From positions 1 through 42,984 of IMG/VR virus record IMGVR_UViG_3300025641_000016: a stretch of DNA of 42,984 nucleotides, one strand, 5' to 3'. Position 1 is the stretch's first letter; each line of letters opens with the position of its first letter. The stretch comes from a virus. The notes below the pieces were generated by a model that made no database searches, was not told the DNA's origin, and was given only the letters and a program-made list of their open reading frames with translations. The translations under genes and the position numbers were made by a program. Of the stretch, positions 34,603 through 42,043 are shown piece after piece.

Positions 34603-34655
34603 ATATGGTTATTAAAAGATGTAATGAAATAGATATTAAATAATCATAACCATAT
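34603..34655 (+). promoter_or_regulatory. Inverted repeat overlapping the next start codon
   Basis: ATATGGTTAT (34603-34612) is the exact reverse complement of ATAACCATAT (34646-34655). The right arm covers the first two bases of the ATG at 34654. If transcription starts upstream, mRNA pairing would hide the start, suggesting translational control. TATAATTAAA at 34594-34603 may contribute a promoter. Confidence 0.4.
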
Positions 34656-35262
34656 GATGGAAATAATTGGTGCATTTTTAACAGGGGTAGTAGGACCTGT
34701 ACTTTACTTAATAATACAAAAGTATTTACTTAAGGAAAAACATAAAAAAAGAGATGTAGTTAAAGAAAATATTACAAGTGTTTCTTTAATTAGTAACGAA
34801 CTCGAAGAAATAAGAGAAGAGTTTAAAGGAGATAGGGTTTGGATTGCTCAATTCCATAATGGTGGTAATTTTTACCCAACAGGCAAATCAATACAAAAAT
34901 TCTCAATATTTTATGAAGTAACAAAAGCAGGTGTTTCTTCAATTGCACATACCTTTAACAATATACCTTGTTCACTTTATCCTAAAACCTTTGAACATAT
35001 GATGGGAGGTAAAGGAATCTTTATCAATGATTATAAAGATCCAAAGGTTGCAACTTATGGTTTAAAAGGAGCAGCAGAATCTGTTGGTACAAAATCTACA
35101 TATATAATACCTTTATTTACATTAGATGAAAAATATATTGGAAATATAGGAGTTGATTTTGTTAGTAAGAAAAAACGATTAACCAAAGATGAGTGGGAAC
35201 ACTTACAAATAAGAGCTGGTAGAATTGCAGGTTACATATCAAACCATTTATTTAACTCTTAA
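34654..35262 (+). CDS. Membrane-anchored GAF-like sensor domain protein
   Basis: A 202-aa protein with one N-terminal membrane helix (about 4-24), a short charged linker, and a soluble domain (about 45-200). The domain contains D-R-V-W-I-A-Q-F-H-N-G-G-N-F, then S-T-Y-I-I-P-L-F and Y-I-G-N-I-G-V-D-F, a GAF-like strand order. The family is seen in several phages as I recall, but no ligand or enzyme activity is known to me. The start codon could be either of two adjacent ATGs (34654 or 34657). It heads a run of small membrane protein genes. Confidence 0.65.
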   Translation: MMEIIGAFLTGVVGPVLYLIIQKYLLKEKHKKRDVVKENITSVSLISNELEEIREEFKGDRVWIAQFHNGGNFYPTGKSIQKFSIFYEVTKAGVSSIAHTFNNIPCSLYPKTFEHMMGGKGIFINDYKDPKVATYGLKGAAESVGTKSTYIIPLFTLDEKYIGNIGVDFVSKKKRLTKDEWEHLQIRAGRIAGYISNHLFNS

Positions 35263-35276
35263 TAAAGCAACTAGAT

Positions 35277-35609
35277 ATGACTGAGAAAAAACAAGAAATA
35301 ACTATAGATGAAGGAGCTAAAGTTACATTAGATATTAAAGTACTTGTAGGTATAATTATGGGGATAATATCAATCGCTGGAATATGGTTTACATTAACTG
35401 CTCGTATAGCGAAATTAGAACTAGACCTACTCCGTACAGAAGATCAAGTAGAATTTAACACAGAGTTCAGGATAAAATGGCCACGAGGGGAAATGGGATC
35501 CTTACCTGATGATATAAAGCAGGATTTAAAACTAGATTACTTACTTCAAGACGTCAAATTGTTAGAGACGTTAGTTAAACAATTAGAAATAGAAAACGCT
35601 AGTAAATAG
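35277..35609 (+). CDS. Single-pass membrane protein
   Basis: A 110-aa protein with a soluble N-terminus (1-20), one membrane helix (about 21-42, V-L-V-G-I-I-M-G-I-I-S-I-A-G) and a charged, mostly helical C-terminal part. Spanin-like topology is possible, but no lipobox or proline-rich spanin segment is seen. It follows the GAF-like gene by 14 bases and precedes a holin-like gene. Confidence 0.6.
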   Translation: MTEKKQEITIDEGAKVTLDIKVLVGIIMGIISIAGIWFTLTARIAKLELDLLRTEDQVEFNTEFRIKWPRGEMGSLPDDIKQDLKLDYLLQDVKLLETLVKQLEIENASK

Positions 35610-35663
35610 CATATAAATGTTACAGAATGTATAATAAAGCAAGTTTCACCAAAAAGTTACCTT

Positions 35664-35918
35664 ATGTTAAATAAATTAAAACAAAAATGGATGGCATTTA
35701 GAGATATTTTTAAAGATAGCAACGATATAAATGAAAAAACTGTAGTAGGTTTTGCTTCATTTGCTATTATGAGTATATTCGCAATTGTAGATTTAGTAAC
35801 AGGATACTTAGGTAAAGATTTAGTAATTAATGAATTTATATATGATTCGTTTTTATTTATTACCCTAGGTAGTTTTGGAATTGCTGAATTAGGTAGTATA
35901 TTTAAAAAAAGACAGTAA
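35664..35918 (+). CDS. Holin-like two-helix membrane protein
   Basis: An 84-aa protein with a basic N-terminus, two hydrophobic helices (about 27-48 and 57-76) joined by a short polar turn, and a basic C-terminus (K-K-R-Q). The length, two helices and charged ends fit a class II holin. It ends one base before a DUF5675 protein, so the two may act together, possibly in lysis. Another small membrane protein at 34278 is a rival holin candidate. Confidence 0.6.
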   Translation: MLNKLKQKWMAFRDIFKDSNDINEKTVVGFASFAIMSIFAIVDLVTGYLGKDLVINEFIYDSFLFITLGSFGIAELGSIFKKRQ

Positions 35919-35919
35919 T

Positions 35920-36384
35920 ATGAAATTAGAGGTTTTAAGATTTAGTTCAGATAGTGATTCTACATTAGGAGCATTATTTGATGTTACAGATAAACGTAAG
36001 TTTTTATGTTTTACTTTAGAAGATGAATTTCGTGAAGTTAAAATAAGTGGTGAAACAAGAATACCAGCTGGTACATACAATGTAACTCTTCGTACAGAAG
36101 GAGGATTCAACCAAAGATATGATGATAAATTTGGTACTGATTTTAATAAAGGTATGCTTTGGGTTAGAGATGTCCCTGGATTTGAATATATTTTAATCCA
36201 TATAGGAAATACTGATGATAATACAGAAGGATGCCTTTTAGTAGGAGATTCCCAAAATCAAAATATTACAGAAAATGGGTTTTTAGGTTCTTCCACGGAT
36301 GCTTATAGAAGAATTTACCCACCTATAGCAGATGTTTTAGTAAATGGAGGTCAAGTTACTATAACTTACAAGGATTACGCATAA
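35920..36384 (+). CDS. DUF5675 family protein
   Basis: A 154-aa soluble protein matching DUF5675. Characteristic segments are the C-F-T-L-E-D-E-F-R (about 30-38), R-I-P-A-G-T-Y-N-V (about 47-55), a central I-L-I-H-I-G-N and G-C-L-L-V-G near 95-110, and a C-terminal Y-R-R-I-Y-P-P. The family's activity is not known to me, although the G-C and I-H-x-G-N layout recalls L,D-transpeptidase-like folds. It follows the holin-like gene by one base. A wall-acting role is inferred only. Confidence 0.75.
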   Translation: MKLEVLRFSSDSDSTLGALFDVTDKRKFLCFTLEDEFREVKISGETRIPAGTYNVTLRTEGGFNQRYDDKFGTDFNKGMLWVRDVPGFEYILIHIGNTDDNTEGCLLVGDSQNQNITENGFLGSSTDAYRRIYPPIADVLVNGGQVTITYKDYA

Positions 36385-36424
36385 TTATTTGGCTTATAGA
36401 TAAATTTTTCTTATATTTATCACC

Positions 36425-36772
36425 ATGTATACATATAACGCAAAATTAGATCGAGTTGTCGATGGGGATACCATTGACGCTTTAGTAGACTTAGGATTTA
36501 ATACTTGGAAAAAAGTAAGAATTCGAATGATGGGTATAGACGCCCCAGAATCAAGAACTAGAGATTTAGAAGAAAAAAAATTAGGACTAGCCGCTAAAGC
36601 TAGACTTAATGAATTAATAGAAAGTAATGACTTTTTATTTACCTTAAAATCTCATGGTGTGGGTAAATTCGGAAGATGTCTAGGTGAAATTTTTATAGAA
36701 GAAGAAATTAGTATTAATCAAACTTTAATAAATGAAGGACACGCAACACAATACAATGGGGGTACTAGGTAA
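36425..36772 (+). CDS. Thermonuclease-fold (SNase) protein
   Basis: A 115-aa protein with the staphylococcal nuclease OB fold. Key residues are in place: V-D-G-D-T (Asp13-Asp15), R-I-R-M-M-G-I-D-A-P-E (Arg34, Asp39, Glu42) and G-K-F-G-R (Arg84). The fold cleaves DNA or RNA at the 5' side of phosphodiester bonds with calcium. No signal peptide, so it probably acts in the cell, perhaps on host DNA. It is slightly shorter than the usual 130-150 aa domain. It overlaps the next frame at the 3' end. Confidence 0.85.
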   Translation: MYTYNAKLDRVVDGDTIDALVDLGFNTWKKVRIRMMGIDAPESRTRDLEEKKLGLAAKARLNELIESNDFLFTLKSHGVGKFGRCLGEIFIEEEISINQTLINEGHATQYNGGTR

Positions 36773-37928
36773 AATTAAAAAAGGAATGTTTCCTTTTCTT
36801 ATTGCTTTTTCTGCTCTATCAGTTAGCGCTTCAGCTGCATTTTATTCAGTTAGTGGTTTAAGTAAATTATTTGCGGGAGCAAGCTTAGAAGTTATTGTAA
36901 TGGCTGGGTCATTAGAATTCGCTAAACTAGTTACAGCTTCACTTTTGTACCAATATTGGGGTACAATCAATAAAACTTTACGAACTTACCTTTCTATTGC
37001 TACTATAATATTAGTATTAATTACTAGTATGGGTATTTATGGTTTTTTAAGTGCAGCTTATCAAGAAACATACTCCAAATTATCAGCAGTTGAAAACCAA
37101 AAAGGTTTTATCCAAAAGAAAATTGATTTTTACCAAAATGATGTAACACGATATGATGAGGAAATTGAAAGAATCTCTAGCAATATTAGTACTTTATCTA
37201 ATGCAAAAGCTTCATCCATCCAAGTACGAGACACCTCGGTATCTGGGGGCGTTAGAACAACAATCTCCACTACTGAACTTAGAATGGCGCAGAGTAGGAT
37301 TAATATTGAGGAAACTAATAGAAAAAATGCACAAGAAAAAAGAATAGTTGCATCGGATAGTCTCCAGAAATTTCAATTACAAGTACTGGAACTTGATAAT
37401 AATACCGAGGTAGCTGGTGAGTTAGGACCACTGCAGTATCTATCGAGTTTGACGGGTTATCCAATGGGTAAAATTATAAATGTGTTATTACTTATTATAA
37501 TATTTGTGTTTGATCCTTTAGCAATATCTTTAGTAGTAGCTGCTAACTTTGCTTTTGATAAGGCATACCCTAAAAAGAAATACAAAGAAAACCTATATGG
37601 GGAATTTGAAGAGGATGATGGTTGGGATGAGTTTATTAACGAGGAGACTTATGATGCTGAAGAATATTTAGATGATATACCTACTCCTGAGCCTAATCAA
37701 TCCCTTAAGGATGCAAAAGAAAATTTTGATTGGGAGGCAGCAGAAAAGAGAATGGATATTATAGGTCAAAATGGAAATGATGGGGAACACTATAATGCAG
37801 AAGCAGATAAAATAGAAGTAGACCCAACTTATAAATTAGTTCGAAGGGATGGAAAAGAAGAAGATTTAAAAAACTATATAAGTAAATTTCTCCCGAAATC
37901 TGGAGATAGTACTACAAAAACTTATTAA
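36732..37928 (+). CDS. Four-helix membrane protein with coiled-coil loop
   Basis: A 398-aa protein. Membrane helices lie near 20-40, 50-73, 86-109 and 246-274. A long charged helical loop (about 112-235) sits between helices three and four, presumably outside the membrane or forming a stalk. The C-terminal about 120 residues are acidic and soluble. Start is uncertain: ATGs at 36732 (41 bases inside the nuclease gene), 36756 and 36786 are all possible, and none has a strong ribosome site. The family is not recognised, although coiled-coil membrane proteins of this layout occur in other phages. Function unknown. Confidence 0.7.
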   Translation: MKDTQHNTMGVLGKIKKGMFPFLIAFSALSVSASAAFYSVSGLSKLFAGASLEVIVMAGSLEFAKLVTASLLYQYWGTINKTLRTYLSIATIILVLITSMGIYGFLSAAYQETYSKLSAVENQKGFIQKKIDFYQNDVTRYDEEIERISSNISTLSNAKASSIQVRDTSVSGGVRTTISTTELRMAQSRINIEETNRKNAQEKRIVASDSLQKFQLQVLELDNNTEVAGELGPLQYLSSLTGYPMGKIINVLLLIIIFVFDPLAISLVVAANFAFDKAYPKKKYKENLYGEFEEDDGWDEFINEETYDAEEYLDDIPTPEPNQSLKDAKENFDWEAAEKRMDIIGQNGNDGEHYNAEADKIEVDPTYKLVRRDGKEEDLKNYISKFLPKSGDSTTKTY

Positions 37929-37965
37929 AAGTAATGCGTATAAGGCTTGGCTACCCTGGGTAGGG

Positions 37966-37975
37966 TTCGTATATT
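37966..37975 (+). promoter_or_regulatory. TTCGTATATT motif before the accessory block
   Basis: Exact copy in the 97-base gap after the membrane protein gene. CTACC/GGTAG inverted repeat (37951-37963) sits just before it, and the leader TTAATTAAAAATAAAGGTT precedes the ATG at 38026. Confidence 0.5.
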
Positions 37976-38025
37976 CACATATAAGTGGGATATGAAGTTT
38001 CATTCATTAATTAAAAATAAAGGTT

Positions 38026-38244
38026 ATGATAGTAGATTTAAATAAAGAAATGGCATGGGTAACTTTCATGCACGATGGTTGGGAAACTAAATGGCATCCA
38101 GTAACATCAATGGGTGGTCATCATTTTGAATTCGATAGTGAAGGTACTATGGATTTTTGTAGAAAACATTTCGGTAATGTAAATTTTGGTATTGCACGTA
38201 CTAGCCAGATGTTAATGAAAAACTCAGAAAGAGATAACTTATAA
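38026..38244 (+). CDS. Small hypothetical protein
   Basis: A 72-aa soluble protein rich in Met, His, Trp and Phe, with F-M-H-D-G-W-E-T-K-W-H and G-G-H-H-F-E-F-D in the first half. No metal-binding family is recognised. It sits alone between two TTCGTATATT motifs and starts after AAAGGTT. It may be an early gene acting on the host, but nothing in the sequence proves this. Confidence 0.55.
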   Translation: MIVDLNKEMAWVTFMHDGWETKWHPVTSMGGHHFEFDSEGTMDFCRKHFGNVNFGIARTSQMLMKNSERDNL

Positions 38245-38253
38245 AAAATTAGG

Positions 38254-38278
38254 CTCCCTGAAAAGGGAGTCGTATATT
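38254..38278 (+). promoter_or_regulatory. Hairpin plus TCGTATATT motif
   Basis: CTCCCT (38254-38259) pairs with AGGGAG (38264-38269) around GAAA, and TCGTATATT follows immediately (38270-38278). TATAATTAAAAACAATAAAGG then leads to the ATG at 38306. No T run, so it is more likely promoter-associated than a terminator. Confidence 0.48.
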
Positions 38279-38305
38279 TAGGTATAATTAAAAACAATAA
38301 AGGTT

Positions 38306-38587
38306 ATGAAATATAATAATGTTGAACCCCCACAAAAACCAACACCCCCTCAAGCTAAAATTATAGAAAAACCTATAATTGAACCAACACCACTAGAAAG
38401 CAAATTTGAACAAGATGTTTTTTGGAAGGAAGGTTCTGATATAGGGGATCAAGTAATTGTTCCTTTTAGATCTTTTGAGTTAAATAAAATTATGAGGGAT
38501 CATATAGAAGGTGGTAAAATCCCCTTGGAGGTTATTGGGTTTAAATTTAAAGGAAATGAAGTTGAAATAATATGCAACAGAGGATAA
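38306..38587 (+). CDS. Small hypothetical protein with Pro-rich N-terminus
   Basis: A 93-aa protein. The first 30 residues are proline and lysine rich (E-P-P-Q-K-P-T-P-P), probably disordered, followed by a compact part with W-K-E-G-S-D-I-G-D and G-F-K-F-K-G-N-E-V-E. I do not recognise the family. The stop overlaps the next likely start as TAATG. Confidence 0.55.
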   Translation: MKYNNVEPPQKPTPPQAKIIEKPIIEPTPLESKFEQDVFWKEGSDIGDQVIVPFRSFELNKIMRDHIEGGKIPLEVIGFKFKGNEVEIICNRG

Positions 38588-39105
38588 TGCATAGCCCATA
38601 TAGCCCAGTAACATCGAGAGAACAATTAGAAAAAAAATTCTCTAAATTACGTAAACTAAACTACAACGCTTTTAGGTGGTGGAGAATGTATGATAATCCA
38701 AATAAACCTTTGTGTAACCGATCATTATTTCGTGATCGTATATTAAATGGTGATTTTGATTATTCACATTACAAATATCAAGCAGATTGGTGTGAACATG
38801 AAATGAATGATATTGCTGAAGAATGTGGGGAGGATATAGGAAAATATGTTGAAAAAACATCTTTATTACGTTCTCGTAGAAAACGTTTACTTGAAGATTT
38901 TGAAAAAGACGAAAATGGTAAACTAGAAATGTTAATAAAAGCATTTACTGTCCATTTTAGATGTAATGAAGAACAAGTTTATGAAGAAATTGAAAAATGT
39001 AGTGGAGAACTGATAGATCTTTATTATATTATAGAAGATAAGTATAGAATAGTCCATATTCCCTACCCTTTAAAGCGTAGAGGACGACCTAAAAAAGTTA
39101 TATAA
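38587..39105 (+). CDS. Hypothetical protein with C-terminal AT-hook-like motif
   Basis: From ATG 38587 this is a 172-aa basic, helical protein; an earlier ATG at 38572 adds five residues, but 38587 forms the TAATG overlap used elsewhere in this genome. The C-terminus carries R-R-G-R-P-K-K, a typical AT-hook that binds the minor groove of AT-rich DNA. Residues about 70-170 are charged helices including R-S-R-R-K-R-L-L. A DNA-binding role is likely, but the family is unknown. It precedes a metallophosphoesterase gene by 0 bases. Confidence 0.6.
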   Translation: MHSPYSPVTSREQLEKKFSKLRKLNYNAFRWWRMYDNPNKPLCNRSLFRDRILNGDFDYSHYKYQADWCEHEMNDIAEECGEDIGKYVEKTSLLRSRRKRLLEDFEKDENGKLEMLIKAFTVHFRCNEEQVYEEIEKCSGELIDLYYIIEDKYRIVHIPYPLKRRGRPKKVI

Positions 39106-39783
39106 ATGAAAATTTGGCACATTAGTGATACCCATGGATATCATGAATTACTACAAATACCAGAAGGTATTGATATGGTTATTCATAGTGGAGATTGTAG
39201 TAACCCAAGAGACCCTTATAACAATGAACCTGAAGTAAGAGGATTTATTGATTGGTTTAGCAGTTTAGACATAAAATATAAAGTATATGTTGCTGGTAAC
39301 CATGATACTTCAATTGAAAAGAAGTTAGTAACTAAAGTAGATTTTAATGATCACGGTATTGTATATTTAGAAAACGAAACTTATGAAATAGAAGGTATTA
39401 AGATCTTTGGATCCCCACATACTCCTCAATTTGGTCAGTGGGCTTTTATGAAAGCTAGAAATAAGTTAGATAGAATTTGGGGAAGAGCAATCCCAGATGA
39501 TGCTAATATTGTTATTTGTCATGGTCCACCACGAGGGGTGTTAGATTTATCTTATGATAGATATAATGTTTTAGAATTTTGTGGTGATAAGTCACTAATG
39601 AACCGGATAAAAGAAGTAGAACCTATATTGGTATTATTTGGTCATATCCACAACAACAAAGAAATAGTAAATACAGGTACTAGAAAGGTATATGGTTTAG
39701 ATACTATATTCTCAAACGGTTCTGTGGTTACTGATGGAAAATTTGGTAAATTAACAAGTCAAGGAAATATATTTAAAATATGA
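39106..39783 (+). CDS. Calcineurin-like metallophosphoesterase
   Basis: A 225-aa phosphoesterase with the full metal-binding set: D-T-H near residue 8, I-H-S-G-D (Asp30), A-G-N-H-D, the V-I-C-H-G-P-P-R-G segment and F-G-H-I-H. No signal peptide. Substrate is unclear: such enzymes hydrolyse cyclic nucleotides, phosphoproteins or nucleic acid ends. Phage members may counter host signalling or repair DNA ends. It overlaps the next gene by 4 bases (ATGA). Confidence 0.85.
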   Translation: MKIWHISDTHGYHELLQIPEGIDMVIHSGDCSNPRDPYNNEPEVRGFIDWFSSLDIKYKVYVAGNHDTSIEKKLVTKVDFNDHGIVYLENETYEIEGIKIFGSPHTPQFGQWAFMKARNKLDRIWGRAIPDDANIVICHGPPRGVLDLSYDRYNVLEFCGDKSLMNRIKEVEPILVLFGHIHNNKEIVNTGTRKVYGLDTIFSNGSVVTDGKFGKLTSQGNIFKI

Positions 39784-40583
39784 AAGTATCACATGAAGTA
39801 CCTAGATGTTTACTAAAGGCATCACAAGTTTTTAATGATTATGATTATTGTTTACCTCATCTATTAGATATAGACGAGGATTACAAAAATTTCTTCTATA
39901 AACAAAAAGCTGAAGGACGTTATGTTATAATGGATAATTCACTTCATGAATTAGGAGAAGCATATGATTATGATAGGTTAAAATATTGGGTTAACGAATT
40001 AGAACCTGATGAATTTATGGTACCTGATGTTTGGATGGATTGTCATAAAACCGCAGCACAAGCCAAATATTGGTTACAATTTGAATTCCCCGAAAAAACT
40101 AAGAAGATAGCAGTAATCCAAGGTAAGGACAAAAACGACGCCTATTTATGTGCTGGGTTATTAAGAGAATTAGGTTACGATAAATTATGTGTATCTTACG
40201 GTGCTACTTGGTATAATGATTTCTTCCCACATAATAATGGAGATATGGGGAAAGCATTAGGTAGAGTACGATTTGTACAAGGCTTATTAAAATTAGACCA
40301 TTTAAAAGATGTTAAATTTCATTTACTAGGTTGCTCAATACCACAAGAATTTGGGTGGTATGATAATGGGTTCCCATCAAGAATAGAATCAATTGATACT
40401 TCAAACCCAGTAATGGCAGCCTTAGATGGAACCAGATATAATAGCAATGGTATGAATTACAAACCAAATGCTAATATGAATGATTTTTTTGATATTAAAT
40501 ATGAAGATATAAATTACTTCGATGTACTTTATAATACAACTAAATTTAGAGAAATCAATAATTTAAAAACCAAACAGTTATGA
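39780..40583 (+). CDS. dpdA: DpdA-like 7-deazaguanine transglycosylase (TGT fold)
   Basis: A 267-aa protein resembling the catalytic barrel of tRNA-guanine transglycosylase. I-M-D-N-S-L-H-E-L-G-E (about 50-60, Asp52) matches the first TGT active-site loop, M-V-P-D-V-W-M-D lies near 80-87, L-L-G-C-S-I-P-Q-E-F (182-191) parallels the substrate pocket, and R-I-E-S-I-D-T-S (Asp206) aligns with the TGT nucleophile region. The C-terminal zinc domain of bacterial TGT is absent. Phage homologues (DpdA) exchange guanine for 7-deazaguanines in DNA, which protects against restriction. QueC lies 1.4 kb downstream, which supports this role. I infer DNA rather than tRNA as substrate. Confidence 0.75.
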   Translation: MKVSHEVPRCLLKASQVFNDYDYCLPHLLDIDEDYKNFFYKQKAEGRYVIMDNSLHELGEAYDYDRLKYWVNELEPDEFMVPDVWMDCHKTAAQAKYWLQFEFPEKTKKIAVIQGKDKNDAYLCAGLLRELGYDKLCVSYGATWYNDFFPHNNGDMGKALGRVRFVQGLLKLDHLKDVKFHLLGCSIPQEFGWYDNGFPSRIESIDTSNPVMAALDGTRYNSNGMNYKPNANMNDFFDIKYEDINYFDVLYNTTKFREINNLKTKQL

Positions 40584-40792
40584 TGTCACTTTTCGATTAT
40601 CAAGGTCACGCAGATAAAGACGGAACAGGATTAAGATTAAATGCTTACGCACAATTAAAAAAACAACCCTTTAAACAAAGATACGTTGAAAATTCTGTTT
40701 ATAAAGGAAATGTATTTTTATATACTAAAGACTTTTTAGATGAATTTTTTGAAATCCAAGAAATTTTTAATAATGAATTTGTAGTAGAATAA
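40580..40792 (+). CDS. Small hypothetical protein after dpdA-like gene
   Basis: A 70-aa protein whose ATG overlaps the stop of the dpdA-like gene (ATGA), suggesting coupled translation. It has no membrane segment; the C-terminal half is rich in Phe, Asn and Glu. The family is not recognised. It may be an accessory to the modification enzyme, based only on coupling. It ends one base before the next gene. Confidence 0.55.
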   Translation: MMSLFDYQGHADKDGTGLRLNAYAQLKKQPFKQRYVENSVYKGNVFLYTKDFLDEFFEIQEIFNNEFVVE

Positions 40793-40793
40793 T

Positions 40794-41375
40794 ATGGCAA
40801 ATATTTGTAGAACAGAAATTAAAATGCAAGCTTCAAAAGAAGCAATCCAAGACTTTGTAAACCGATGGGAAAATTGTGTAGACGGAAGATACCCAAATAC
40901 TGAAAACGACAAACCACACATCGCAGATGAATTTGGAGCAGATGCAGAATTGTTTATTGATAAAGTTGGCTCTAAATGGGTAAGCTTTTACGAGGGGTAT
41001 GATTATGGTATATCTGAACACGATGATACAGAAGGTAGCAGCGAGGTAGTTTTTGAATTAGAATCAGCTTCTTACCCACCATCAGATATGATTTTGGAGA
41101 TATATAGACAATTAGCTGAATTTGATAAAGATGAAGATAAAGAAGTTAGGGTGTTTGGTTCATATTGGGATGAGGCTTATAATCCAATAGGTGTTTTTGA
41201 AGTTTATTATGGACAAATAATTGAGGAAGAACATTATGACCTAGATAAAGAGGAATGGGAAGAAATGGTTGAGGAAGAAGATGAAGACTATGATAGAAAC
41301 TTTTGGGAAGAGGTAGTAGGCCCTACATTTACCCTACTTCAAGAGAGATTAGATAAAGTAATGAAAGAAATATAA
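40794..41375 (+). CDS. Acidic hypothetical protein, Api92/YubB-like N-terminus
   Basis: A 193-aa strongly acidic protein. The start M-A-N-I-C-R-T-E-I-K-M with D-F-V-N-R-W resembles the N-terminus of Api92-type ferredoxin-like proteins found in phages and plasmids. A run of Glu/Asp (about 140-165) follows. No catalytic residues are recognised. Strong negative charge suggests a DNA-mimic or regulator, but that is a guess. The stop overlaps the cupin start as TAATG. Confidence 0.6.
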   Translation: MANICRTEIKMQASKEAIQDFVNRWENCVDGRYPNTENDKPHIADEFGADAELFIDKVGSKWVSFYEGYDYGISEHDDTEGSSEVVFELESASYPPSDMILEIYRQLAEFDKDEDKEVRVFGSYWDEAYNPIGVFEVYYGQIIEEEHYDLDKEEWEEMVEEEDEDYDRNFWEEVVGPTFTLLQERLDKVMKEI

Positions 41376-41716
41376 TGGAAATAGAAAGTAGACCTTGGGG
41401 TATGTATGAAGTATTATTAGATGCTCCTGAATGTAAGGTAAAAAGAATAACAGTAGCACCTGGTCAAAGGTTATCATATCAATATCACCACAAAAGAAAA
41501 GAAATTTGGACTGTGGTTAAAGGTAATTTAACAATTATTTTAGATGGTGAAAAAGTATTTAGAGGACCTGGGCAATCAATAAAAATTGGTTTAGGAGATA
41601 AACATAGAGCTTGGAATGAAACAGGTGGAGTAGTACAATTTATAGAAGTACAAACAGGAACATATTTTGGTGAAGACGATATTGTCCGAATCGAAGATGA
41701 TTATAAAAGAGAATAA
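41375..41716 (+). CDS. Cupin, mannose-6-phosphate isomerase type II-like
   Basis: A 113-aa single-domain cupin similar to the C-terminal sugar isomerase domain of ManC/type II PMI. Features are the N-terminal E-S-R-P-W-G-M-Y, the metal-binding stretch Y-H-H-K-R-K-E-I-W, a second His in K-H-R-A-W-N, and the C-terminal E-V-Q-T-G-T-Y-F-G-E-D-D-I. It would interconvert hexose phosphates, perhaps for surface glycan or DNA glycosyl donors. Domain is intact, but the nucleotidyltransferase partner is not in the window. It shares a TAATG with the preceding gene and ends one base before the next. Confidence 0.85.
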   Translation: MEIESRPWGMYEVLLDAPECKVKRITVAPGQRLSYQYHHKRKEIWTVVKGNLTIILDGEKVFRGPGQSIKIGLGDKHRAWNETGGVVQFIEVQTGTYFGEDDIVRIEDDYKRE

Positions 41717-41717
41717 T

Positions 41718-41984
41718 ATGGCATTAAAAAAACAATCAATTAGAAAAAATATGCATGTATTTGCAGATGGTGAACCTATATCTAAAGAAGATTTAATAAA
41801 GGTAAGTGAAAGCTGGTCTGAATCACAAGAATCTATGTTTAGAAAATGTCTAAAACAAGGGGTATACAAATTTAAAATTAAAGGAGTTTCATACCAAGTA
41901 AACCTAGATGAAAGAAATGATGTAGATTCAAAAGGTGATAAACCGGCACCCATAGTACAAATCCCAGGGGAAAGAACATTTTAA
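41718..41984 (+). CDS. Small hypothetical protein before QueC
   Basis: An 88-aa basic protein starting MALKKQSIRKN. An upstream ATG in the same frame (41667) lies inside the cupin gene and adds only low-quality sequence, so 41718 is preferred. Central W-S-E-S-Q-E-S-M-F-R and the K-F-K-I-K-G strand suggest a small alpha/beta protein. The C-terminus is Pro-rich. Family not recognised. Confidence 0.6.
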   Translation: MALKKQSIRKNMHVFADGEPISKEDLIKVSESWSESQESMFRKCLKQGVYKFKIKGVSYQVNLDERNDVDSKGDKPAPIVQIPGERTF

Positions 41985-42043
41985 ATATTAAATAAGCGTT
42001 AGCCTATACGTAAAATACCTGGCAAAAATTAAATAAATAAATT

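Noticed and set aside
36412-36422. TATATTTATCA before the thermonuclease gene as a late promoter
   Set aside because: It ends only two bases before the ATG, leaving no room for transcription start and leader, and the gene is not a virion gene.
37153-37347. 64-codon + strand ORF inside the membrane protein gene
   Set aside because: Lies within the coiled-coil coding region; no independent evidence.
38254-38278. Hairpin CTCCCT/AGGGAG as a rho-independent terminator
   Set aside because: Only three T's follow in TATATTTA and no T tract is present; better explained as part of the TCGTATATT promoter-like element.
39780-40583. Ordinary tRNA queuosine TGT
   Set aside because: The protein is short, lacks the C-terminal zinc-binding domain, and is in a phage with QueC; a DNA-directed DpdA-type role fits better, though not proven.
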